64,000 nucleotides of DNA, taken from contig CM031595.1 of assembly GCA_018398815.1 (NCBI GenBank), positions 133,991,386 to 134,055,385 on the forward strand, in the 5' to 3' direction. Under the pieces are notes generated by a model, which was not told the origin of the DNA, made no database searches, and saw only the letters and a program-made list of their open reading frames with translations. Shown one piece after another: positions 10,747-19,699 of the stretch. A program made the position numbers and the translations under genes. Numbering within the stretch: position 1 is the first letter of the stretch; each line of letters opens with the position of its first letter. Source of the stretch: Conus ventricosus (lineage: Eukaryota; Mollusca; Gastropoda; Neogastropoda; Conidae).

Positions 10747-13700
10747 ATGGATAGTACAATATTCCATTGGAATATCCGTGGTCTAAATTCCAACTTCGAG
10801 GAGCTGCAGCTTCTGTGTCAATCCATAAAACTTTCCGTCGTGGCTCTTCAGGAAACTCAAATTCAAAGCCAGAAGACCTTTAATCTTTCTGGCTTTAATA
10901 TTCTTTCAAAACCCGCACAACCATCCACATTGGGACTGTCGGGCGGTGTTGCCCTTCTCATACATAAAACTTTGTTGTATAGTCCTGTCGCTCTGTCTAC
11001 CTCCCTTCAAGCTGTAGCTGCGAGAGTCACTCTCCACAAGACTGTGACAATCTGTTCCCTTTATCTTCCACCTTCTGTCCCGGTTTGTCGTCAGGACCTT
11101 GTCAGTCTGTTAGGGGAACTTCCTAGACCTTTTTTGCTGTTGGGTGACTTTAACGGTCACAACCCTCTTTGGGTAGCGCCGGTACGTCATCCAGAGGTCT
11201 GCTGATTGAGGATGTCCTTTCGGATTTGGATTTATGTTGTCTGAACGACGGATCTGCAACTTACCTCCACTCTTCCACAGGTTCACTTTCGTGTTTAGAT
11301 TTGTCAGTTTGTGACCCCTCGCTGGTCCTGGACTATGAGTGGTCTGTCCATGACGATCTGCACGGAAGTGACCATTTCCCTGTCCTTCTACAACCTGTAT
11401 TAACTGAACAAGTCTCTGTCTCTCAGCATCTCAATTATAAGAAAGCAAACTGGGATCTATTTGCAGCCACTGTTTCTAAGGAGTTCCAGGACACTGATTT
11501 TCTTCAGAGTCCGGACCCAGCTGAATCTCTGACAAACACTATGATCAAATGTGCTAAAACCTGTATTCCAGTGTCTTCCGATAAACCTCAAATGCCAAAA
11601 ACACCCTGGTTCGATTCGGAATGCCAACAAATTTCCAAAGTTCGGAAACGGGCTCAGCGTCAGGTATACCAACGACCTTCGGGTCCCAACGCTCGAGCCC
11701 ATCAGAAACTCCGTGCTAAATCAAGACACACTTTTAAAATCAGTAAACGTCGGTCCTGGAGAAGCTTCTGCTCCAGGCTGACATCAAAAACTTCCAAGAA
11801 AAAGGTGTGGAACATCATTAGGAAAATCAAAGGGAATCACACCTGTCCCACTGTGAACCATCTCAAGTTTCGGATTCTTTAATAACAGAGAAGAAAGCAG
11901 TTGCTAATCTGCTTGCTTCAACCATTGAAAAGAATTCCTCCTCTTCTAATAAATCAGCCACTTTTGTCAAAAACAAAGCCCTAAAAGAAAAATCACCCTG
12001 CAACTTTTCGTCCGACAACATGGAAGACTATAATCTTCCTTTCACATTAAACGAGCTGAAGTCTGCCTTACTTTCTTGCAGCGATTCCTCTCCAGGTATA
12101 GATGAAATCCATTATCAGCTGTTGAAACATCTTCCGCTAGAAGGTCTGACCATACTGCTACAGGTCTACAACCATGTGTGGACTACAGGTTTTTTTCCAC
12201 CCTCTTGGCGAAAAGCTCTCATTATTCCAATTCCCAAACCTGGAAAAGATCTTTCTAATCCTTCAAATTACCGTCCCATAGCTTTGACCAGCTGTGTTTG
12301 TAAATTGATGGAAAAAATGGTCAATGCTAGGCTCATGTGGAAACTCGAAACCGATGGCCTTTTGGCGAAAGAACAGTGTGGTTTCCGCAAACATCGGAGT
12401 ACAGTTGACCATTTGATTCGTCTAGAATCTACCCTTCGGAACTCTTTTTTGAACAGACAGCATGCAGTGGCAATTTTCTTCGACTTGGAGAAGGCCTACG
12501 ATACAACCTGGAAGTCGGGGATACTTCTTGATCTCCATGATCTGGGTTTTCGAGGTCATCTTCCGTTTTTCATTCAAAATTTTTTGGCAGAACGACAGTT
12601 TCAGGTCCGGGTTGGCACCACTCTCTCTGATGTCCACGAGCAGGAGTTGGGTGTTTCCACAGGGGAGCATACTGTCTCCTGCCCTCTTTAGTATTAAAAT
12701 CAACAACATTGTGAAATCAGTTCAGCAGGGTTCAGACTGCTCATTGTTTGTGGATGATTTGCTGTCTACGCAACTGGAAGCCTGTACCCGAGTGTCCAGC
12801 GCAGGCTCCAGCTTTGCGTAGATAAAATCCATCGGTGGGCAGATGAAAATGGTTTCTCCTTTTCTCCAACAAAGACGCAGTGTATTCACTTCCATAATTT
12901 CCATCAGTTTTTTCAAGATCCTGAAATTCAAGTCGGAAATTCCCATTCCAGCTGTTAAAGAGGCCAAATTTCTGGGAGTTATTTTTGACCAGAAACTTAA
13001 CTTTCTCAGCCATATTAAAAAACCTCAAAACTGCTTGCCAGAAAGCACTGAATATTCTGCGGGTTGTAGCGCACACCGACTGGGGCGCTGATAAGAAAAC
13101 TTTGCTGCACCTCTACAGAGCCTTGGTCCGTTCCAAACTGGACTACGGTTGTGCTGTCTACGGCTCCGCAAGACCCTCTTACCTCAAACTCTTGGACCCT
13201 ATCCACCATCAAGGGCTTCGTCTCTGTCTTGGAGTGTTCCGCACCACCCCTGTGTACAGCCTGTACGCAGAGGCGGGTGAACCTTCATTGTCCAACCGCA
13301 GGCTGAAACTGTCTTTACATTATTATATCCGACTGTTCTCAGAACCGCAGAATCCTGCCTATGACTGTGTCTTTGACCCTCCGTTCCAAAGTAAGTTTGA
13401 AAACAACCCTAAATGTATTCCGCCGTTTGGTCTTCGTATGCAGCCTCACGTGCGGAATGCAGGTCTAGACCTGGGAGTAGTTTCCGATTTTTTCCAAGTT
13501 TCCGGATCAACCTCCGTGGACCTTTTTCACACCAGAGATTCGTTTCGATCTTGCAGCTTTTCGTAAAGAGTCTACCAGCTCTCTGGCGTACAAGGCGTTG
13601 TATGCTGAGCTCTGTTCGAAATTCCCATCCTATCAAAAAGTTTTTACTGACGGTTCCAAGTCTGACGATGGAGTGGCCTGTGCAGCCTACTGCCCTGGGG

Positions 13701-14443
13701 CTCCTTCTCAGATACGGGTTGGAACATATACATTCAGATGCTTCTGTCTATTCTGCTGAACTTACTGCTCTGGTTTTGGCTTTGAAGAAATCTCGCATTC
13801 TTCAAAGAGGGACTTTCTGGTTCTGTCGGATTCGCTGTCAGCTTTGGAGGCCATAGCTGGCCGCAACCTTCAGCATCCGGAACTTTTACTTTTTTTTGAA
13901 CTTTTTAGCAAGTTGAAGGCGGACGGTTACAACATTACTCTTGCTTGGGTTCCTGGTCATGTTGGCATTGGCGGGAACGAAATGGTTGATCGTTTAGCCA
14001 AGAACGCCACAAGAGAGAAACTGTCCAACACTTATATCCCCTGCTCAGAAGTGAAACCCCAAATTAATGATTATGTGAGAGACCTCTGGCAGGAGGATTG
14101 GAACACACAGACGAGTAACAAACTCTTTCAGATCCGTCCAAACCTTAAGGAATTCCTCCCATCCACGTCGGGAGGTCGTAAAGAGGAAACGGTTCTGTGC
14201 CGGCTGCACACCGGCCATTCGTATTTTACCCATGCTTACCTTTTAAAGAGTGAAGAAGCTCCGTGGTGCATTCCATGTCATGCGCCACTCACAATGAAAC
14301 ATGTTCTTTTAGAGTGTTGGGACTTGCACGATGTGAGACACAAACATTATACAGCGGAGTCCATGAAGATCCTGTTCAGGGATGTCCCGCCTGATGTGAT
14401 CCTTGAGTTTTTGAGAGAGATTAACATTTTTCATCTGATTTAA
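10747..14443 (+). pseudogene. ORF2 (endonuclease, reverse transcriptase, RNase H) of copy 1
   Basis: ORF2 performs target-primed reverse transcription. From ATG 10747: an AP-type endonuclease (IFHWNIRGLNSNF at the N-terminus, LLGDFNGHNP near 11136, GSDHFPVLL near 11363). RT follows with SPGIDEIHYQ, PSNYRPIAL (about 12265), FFDLEKAYDTTW (about 12476-12511), SPALFSIKINNIV and the catalytic FVDD at 12747-12758. RNase H has FTDGSKSDDGVA (about 13645), LSDSLSALEA and WVPGHVGIGGNEMVDRLA (about 13948). A terminal CIPCHAPLTMKHVLLEC (CX2CX7HX4C) precedes the TAA stop at 14441-14443. At least five frame changes break it (near 11170, 11885, 12660, 13400 and 13830). RNase H downstream of RT supports the I group. 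Confidence 0.9.
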
Positions 14444-14630
14444 GATTTTACGGAAGAAAGATTTTTAACAAAGTTTCTGGTGCGTTTCTAGACGATGTCA
14501 TTTAACGAGATGTATGAAAGGTGTTTTTTTTTAATTTTTAATATGACTGGTGAGTTGATTTTAACGTGGTGACAGCCCTGATATGGCCCTTTGCGGTCGG
14601 CTGGGCTATAAACAACATTATCTTATCTTA

Positions 14631-14634
<4 letters not shown>
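14444..14634 (+). other. 3' UTR and TTATC tail of copy 1
   Basis: Includes the block CAGCCCTGATATGGCCC ... GGTCGGCTGGGCTATAA, in which AGCCC and GGGCT can form a stem, followed by ATTATCTTATCTTATCTT. All full-length copies share it, and it occurs alone at 53946-54009. It is the likely recognition region for the element RT. Confidence 0.8.
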
Positions 14635-14692
<58 letters not shown>

Positions 14693-14748
14693 CTATTTTT
14701 CTATCAATCTATGTGTGTGTGTATATTCATACATATATCATGTATGTG

Positions 14749-14793
<45 letters not shown>

Positions 14794-14868
14794 TATCTAT
14801 CTTTCTATCAATCTGTCTGTGTGTGTGTATACACATACATATATCATGTATGTGAACGAGCTCACGCA

Positions 14869-14943
<75 letters not shown>

Positions 14944-14972
14944 TCACACACACATTCACACACACACACAGT
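14635..14972. repeat. CA microsatellite with two copies of an intervening block
   Basis: CA tracts at 14635-14690, 14751-14790 and 14873-14972 are separated by two similar blocks of about 60 bp (14691-14750 and 14791-14856). Each has TATCTAT, CTATCAATCT, a TG tract and ATATATCATGTATGTGAAC, so the array has a higher-order period of about 100 bp. No gene. Confidence 0.9.
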
Positions 14973-15003
14973 GTGAATAATTTTCTTTTGGGACTGGTTG
15001 CAG

Positions 15004-15116
15004 ACAGAGGGAAACAATGATGGGCGGAAAAACCAAAGTGATGGAAGTTACACCTGATAAGACAAAGTGCTGGATTCATTACCCTGACCTGTCATATGAT
15101 GATTTTGGTCGTGAAG
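15004..15116 (+). CDS. Candidate host exon A, unidentified protein
   Basis: Preceded by GGTTGCAG and followed by AAG|GTGAGG, both good splice signals. Only one frame is open. It encodes about 37 residues with the stretch KCWIHYPDLSYDDFG. It ends in phase 1, matching exon B at 18868, which starts with the two bases needed. I do not recognise the family; the Trp/Tyr/acidic pattern is vaguely like a Tudor or chromo-barrel module, but this is not a claim. The intron to exon B holds a foldback element and two LINE fragments. Confidence 0.5.
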
Positions 15117-15156
15117 GTGAGGTTTTGTACTGTACATGTCAGATATGTGGTGAGTG

Positions 15157-15662
15157 TTAGAAAAGTAGTTTAAGACTCAGAATCAAAACCTTACTTGGAG
15201 AATATTTCAACAGGGTCGCCCTGTCTTCATCAGCTCACTGTTGCTGTTGTGGCAGTGAGGCCTGGTGGGACGACTGTTGTGTGGGGTGAACCCCACACAA
15301 CAGTCGTCCCACCAGGCCTCGCTTCCTCACCCCCACACAACAGTCGTCCCATCAGGCCTCGCTGCCACATATGGACATGACTTTAGAGTGCTTATTTATT
15401 CAGATATATGATACATGTACTCATTCTCAGATGATACATAATATATGATACATGTACTCACTCGAGGCCTGGTAGGACGACTGTTGTGTGGGAGTGTGGC
15501 AGCGAGGCCTGGTGGGATGACTGTTGTGTGGGGTGAACCCCACACAACAGTCGTCCCACCAGGCCTTGCTGCCGCAACAGCAATAGTGAGCTGATGAAGA
15601 CAGGGCGACCCTGTTGAAATATTCTCCAAGTAAGTTTTTGATTCTGAGTCTTACTTTTCTAA
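15157..15662. repeat. 506-bp foldback element with nested palindromes
   Basis: The ends TTAGAAAAGTA and TACTTTTCTAA are exact inverted repeats. Inverted identity continues inward for roughly 200 bp per arm (for example GGAGAATATTTCAACAGGG on the left and its complement on the right). Each arm contains a smaller palindrome centred on GGGGTGAACCCC (about 15281-15300 and 15531-15550). The spacer (about 15369-15465) holds the 58-bp segment also present at 3673. No ORF encodes a transposase, so it is non-autonomous. No clear target duplication is visible. It lies in the intron between host exons A and B. Confidence 0.85.
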
Positions 15663-16776
15663 TGTCCAATCCAGAATCCAGAAACCTATATTCTTATTTG
15701 TAGTGAGTGTGTTTACTAACCATTGTAACATAAAGAGACTATTGAAGCTAAATATTCTTTTGTTTTGGGATCTTGTCTATTTATCAAAATTTATTGTAAC
15801 ATGAAGTGACTGTTGAAGCTATTCTGTTGTTTTGGGATCTTGTCTGTTTATCAAAACTTATTTCCTTGGCCAAGGGGGGCTATGTTTTTGCCTGCTTCTG
15901 TAGGTTGGTAGGGTTGTCTGTCTTTCAGAAGTAATGTTCAAAAACTGCTGAACTTATTTCTTTTTTCTTTTTTTTTTTTTTATAGGAAAATTCATTCTCT
16001 TCTTCCACAATCTGTAAACCAAAGTAATCATGACCGATGTTTATGTGCCTAAACAAAGAAAATGACAATTTCGGGGTAAAGATACAAAAAGGCCTATAGA
16101 AAAAATGCCAATTTCTAGATTTGGTAATACAAATTCAAGAATCATGATCAAATCAATAATCTAATGAAGAGCAATTTTTGAAGAAAAACCTCTTCAAAAC
16201 ACAACGTACACACCACTAAATCTAGCACTCATTTGAATAGTTTTTCTCTGCTTTGAGAACAAAACCGACTCGACTCAATACAGTACGGATAAATCCTTTA
16301 CAATCACTCACGTGAACGTCATTAACAACAGTTTTCAAGTCCGAAACGTTCGTTCACTATCCATGTTTGTTTGGAAAAGTCTGGGGAGTAAACATTCTTT
16401 TTTTTTTTTTTAATAAATAGCTTTTATTCCAGACTCAGAAATATAAATCAGGTAATGACTACAAATACAAATGCATATTTGAATCAATACAACAAAACGC
16501 TTAGACTTAATGCATTAACAATTAACTACAGTTGATTTACATCAAATCACATTTATGAACAAGAAAGTAGCTAAGAAAAAAAAAGGTATCTTCGATTCAG
16601 TACCACAAAATGATTGGAGTAATTCCTTAACAAGTTACAACAGTTGTTTGTGCATCAAATTACATACATGTATGAACATCTGTGAAGATATTAACTAGCG
16701 AAGAAAACAAAGACATATAAGATTTCTTTTCTAACCGAAAAAAACGAAAAACAAAACAAAACAAAAAAAACCTAAT
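15663..16776. other. AT-rich intronic DNA
   Basis: No coding region is supported. Two imperfect copies of a roughly 110-bp unit can be aligned at about 16475-16575 and 16595-16690 (shared blocks such as TTAACAA, ACAGTTG and ATCAAAT/ATTACAT). Homopolymer T runs lie at about 15968-15982 and 16399-16411. Otherwise I see nothing. Confidence 0.5.
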
Positions 16777-16788
16777 ACACACACACAC

Positions 16789-16828
<40 letters not shown>
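16777..16828. repeat. (CA)n microsatellite
   Basis: CA repeat with one CG interruption, ending exactly where the inverted ORF2 fragment begins. Confidence 0.95.
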
Positions 16829-16830
<2 letters not shown>

Positions 16831-17279
16831 CGGGTTGTTTTCAAACTTACTTTGGAACGGAGGGTCAAAGACACAGTCATAGGCAGGATTCTGCGGTTCT
16901 GAAAACAGTCGGATATAATAATTTAGAGACAGTTTCAGCCTGCGGTTGGACAGTGAGGGTTCACCGGCCTCTGCGTACAGGCTGTACACAGGGGTGGTGC
17001 GGAATGCTCCAAGACAGAGACGAAGCCCTTGATGGTGGATAGGGTCCAAGAGTTTGAGGTAAGATGATCTTGCGGAGCCGTAGACAGCACAACCGTAGTC
17101 CAGTTTGGAACGGACCAAGGCTCTGTAGAGGTGCAGCAAAGTTTTCTTATCAGCGCCCCAGTCGGTGTGCGCTACGACCCGCAGAATATTCAGAGCTTTC
17201 TGGCAAGAAGTTTTGAGGTTTTTGATGTGGCTAAGAAAGTTGAGTTTTTGGTCAAAAATAACTCCAGGAATTTAGCTTC

Positions 17280-17283
<4 letters not shown>
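16829..17283 (-). pseudogene. Inverted ORF2 fragment of the I/Nimb-like family (copy 6)
   Basis: On the minus strand this is a continuous, well-conserved piece of ORF2 from the region between RT and RNase H. It starts near KEAKFLGVIFDQ-equivalent sequence, passes through HLYRALVRSKLDYGCAVYGS and ends at FQSKFENNPK. It aligns with 27140-27600 of copy 2. Neither ORF2 end, UTR nor TTATC tail is present. CA tracts begin immediately on both sides, so this is an internal fragment rather than a normal 5'-truncated insertion. Capture into a CA array by recombination or repair is one explanation. Confidence 0.9.

Positions 17284-17350
<67 letters not shown>
17284..17350. repeat. (CA)n microsatellite
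   Basis: Lies between the inverted ORF2 fragment and the L1/Tx1-like fragment. On the minus strand the TG repeat may also be the tail of that second element. Confidence 0.95.
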
Positions 17351-17354
<4 letters not shown>

Positions 17355-18860
17355 TGGGCATTGGCATAGCCTTTGTTTACATTGCACAACTTGCGTTTCA
17401 CTGCAATAATGACAAATATGGACGCCATTGTGTTACAAAATTTCCATGGGACATGTTAAGATGAGCAGCATACTTTTCTATTTCATATCTGGCTTTCAAC
17501 AACACAATAAATATTTGAACTGAAGGTAGACTCTTTTCATACTTACACTTATAAATATAAAATTTGGTGAGTAGCAGGATTAAGTCAAACGTTCTATCAG
17601 ATTTAAAATTACAATCACAACCAAACAGGATTATGTTTTCATCAAGCAACAGTGTCATGAATTCACATTTTCTGTTAACCACATTTTGAAACTCTTGCCA
17701 AAAGTTTCGTACATGCTGGCAGTGCCAAAATATATGCTGAATGTTTTCTTTTTCTCTCTCACAAAAAGAGCATTTTTCTGACTCTACAATTCCCATGCTT
17801 TGCAAAATAACATTGGTTGCCAATATTCTGTTAATAATTCTCATTTGAAACCATTTTAGCTTTATGTCTTTTATCTGTCGAATTTTGTGAAAAGTTTTAA
17901 CCCATATAACTTCCTTCTGTAATCTTACATTCCATTTATTGCAAAAACCTGGTTCTGTTGTGTCCTGATTTAATAAACCGTAGTAATGTGAGGCTCCTCT
18001 TGAAACTGAACAGATTACAGTTAATAATTTACTTGTCCTACTTTCCTCACACTATTTCGTTTCTAGTCCAGTTTCTCTCGAATACTTTTTCACCGCACTA
18101 ACGTAACCATTGTATGTTACAAAATCCGTATTGACACTATATTTATCAACAAAGGATTGAAAACTCAAAAATTCACTGTTCTCATCCAGAAGATTCTGTA
18201 TGTAGAATACATCATTTTCAACCCAGTTTTTATAAAAGGTTGATCTGCCCCCAATTTTTAAGTTGTGATTGCAGAACAAAGGTTCTGAACAGAATTCTTC
18301 CGCAGTTTTAACATGAACAATCTTGCCTGTCTCTCTGTAAGCGTCGAATACATCTCTCCAGAACTTATTTAGTTTATCACTCCGTGGCAGATCGGATCCT
18401 AGTTTGTTGATAATTTCTGCTTTTTCATACACCGAAACAAGCACTTTCTTCCATCTATGTTTACTGGATAAGAGCTTACGAATCCAAGTTACTTTTAAAG
18501 CATTTATATGCTTCTTTATGTTTTGGTATTCCGATTCCTCCCTGTTCTATACTTTTCACAGATGTTTTCCTGTTAATTCTGTCTCTTTTTTTGCCCCAAA
18601 CAAACTTAAATATAAATTTCTGGATTTCATCAATTATATAATCCGGTGGGTTTGGTAATAACATCCATAGATGGGTTAGTTTAGAAAGCATCATAGATTT
18701 AAGCACTGCTACTCTGCCAAGAGGCGTTATCTGTCTTTTGAGCCAAGTTTTATACAGTGCTCTAATTTCTGCAAACTTTTCTTCAAGATTCATAATTTCG
18801 CATTGTTTTAAGTCACATGTAAACCAGATACCCAAGATCTTAAATTTTGCTGCTGAACTG
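17351..18860 (-). pseudogene. 5'-truncated L1/Tx1-like LINE, ORF2 C-terminal part
   Basis: Minus-strand frames at 18476-18835, 18052-18444 and 17398-17844, with linking sequence in other frames, give the post-RT region of an L1/Tx1-group ORF2. Features are ILGIWFTCDL, LSKLTHLWMLLPNP, FIFKFVWGKKRD, WFQMRIINRILATN, and the zinc-binding motif CSFCEREKENIQHIFWHC. It ends at a stop around 17398, followed by a very short 3' UTR running into TG repeats. Endonuclease and RT catalytic motifs are missing, as expected for 5' truncation. It lies antisense within the intron between host exons A and B. At least two frameshifts are present. Confidence 0.85.
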
Positions 18861-18867
18861 ATTTCAG

Positions 18868-19010
18868 TTGATCTTAGTGAAAAGACAGAATGTGGCCCAA
18901 GGGGGAGAGCTATGAGATATTGGTTTAAATTCAGATCAAGGGCAGATTCATCAGTTCAGCGAAGTTATGCAAAAACTACTGACTCAGTTTTAACACAACT
19001 TGTTGAAAAG
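18868..19010 (+). CDS. Candidate host exon B, unidentified protein
   Basis: Acceptor CTGATTTCAG ends at 18867; a possible donor AAG|GTGGAA follows 19010. The open frame starts two bases in, which fits the phase-1 end of exon A, and reads through blocks such as GPRGRAMRYWFKFRSRAD. If the donor is used, the exon ends in phase 0 and joins exon C in frame. The frame is also open beyond the donor as far as a TGA near 19071, so the exon end is a judgement. Family not recognised. Confidence 0.45.
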
Positions 19011-19349
19011 GTGGAACTTGCTCCAAGGATAGAAAATCATTCAATTTTTGTGCGGATCTCCGGATTGATATGAACCTGGATCAAAGAGTTGATCCAGAAT
19101 CCATTCAACAACAGATGTCCACACTCTTCAGAGTACCCTTAAAGTTTTACATCATTTGGGATCCCTTTTTTTATTTTTGTCTGCAAATAGTGACTTTTGA
19201 TAGTCATTAGATATGATTACCTGTTTCCCAACAGTGTTCTGCATTGATCAGAGTTGACCAGTACATGTCCTTTTCCCTTACAAAAACAAGTAGTTATAGT
19301 TCTCGAAACAGCTATTAAATTTACTTTTTTCCCTCCCCTGATTGTTAAG

Positions 19350-19559
19350 GATGAGGATGATGAAAATGATGCTCTGAAGTTCCATGCCAGCTCGAGACTG
19401 CTTGACATGGCTTTAGTAGAAAGAAACTTGTGGAGAGCGTGGCAGCAGAGAGTCCTCAGAAGAGAAGCCCCCTTCAAGCAAGTGTTTCGGCCCTTATCTC
19501 CTGACACTCTAGGGGGGTTGGGCCACACCCGGTTCATGACTCCGGATGTCCCTCTGCTG
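19350..19559 (+). CDS. Candidate host exon C, truncated by a SINE
   Basis: The frame following TTGTTAAG at 19349 is phase-compatible with exon B. It begins with an acidic stretch (DEDDENDALKF) and continues through LLDMALVERNLWRAWQQRV and FRPLSPDTLGGLGHT. The acceptor is a weaker AAG. The frame runs into the poly-C/poly-T tail of a reverse-oriented SINE at about 19560 without a visible donor or stop. Either the true donor is a weak site I missed, or the SINE cut into the exon. Function unknown. Confidence 0.4.
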
Positions 19560-19697
19560 CCCCCCCCCCCCCCCCTTTTTTTTTTTGTTCCCCATCTTGG
19601 GATGAGCCATGGCTGGGATTCAAACCCATGACCCTCTGGACTTGCTCGTTTTCCACTTAATGACTCGCACTCTAACCACTGAGCCACTGGGACACCT
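19560..19697 (-). mobile_element. tRNA-derived SINE (minus strand)
   Basis: Read on the minus strand, an A-box-like TGGCTCAGTGG (19676-19686) is followed about 60 bp later by a B-box-like GGGTTTGAATCCCAGCC (19611-19627), matching the internal RNA polymerase III promoter of tRNA genes. The spacing suggests a tRNA with a long variable arm. The 3' end is an A-run followed by a G-run (plus-strand T and C runs at 19561-19586). It abuts a LINE remnant on its 5' side and candidate exon C on its 3' side. Confidence 0.7.
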
Positions 19698-19699
19698 GA

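Larger units (their letters stand above)
3770..14634 (+). mobile_element. I/Nimb-like non-LTR retrotransposon, copy 1 (split by a gypsy insertion)
   Basis: This is a full-length two-ORF LINE. The 5' end starts CCTCCGGGG and is shared with copies 2, 3 and 4. A roughly 720-bp leader is followed by ORF1 (CCHC gag-like), ORF2 (AP endonuclease, reverse transcriptase, RNase H, terminal zinc-knuckle-like motif) and a short 3' UTR ending in TTATC units. Removing the gypsy insertion and its extra duplication leaves about 5.97 kb, matching copies 2 (5.95 kb) and 3 (5.99 kb). An encoded RNase H plus a microsatellite-like tail is characteristic of the I group; assignment to I or Nimb is an inference. Both flanks are CA repeats, so the target duplication cannot be delimited. 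Several frameshifts break both ORFs. Confidence 0.9.

Noticed and set aside
14566..15079. Long His-Thr or Cys-Val ORFs in several frames
   Set aside because: They are translations of CA/TG dinucleotide repeats; the same applies at 3017-3129, 47176-47426, 48226-48648 and 52635-53023.
15157..15662. Assignment of the foldback to piggyBac because its ends start TTA/TAA
   Set aside because: The flanks do not give a TTAA duplication and no piggyBac terminal sequence is recognisable.
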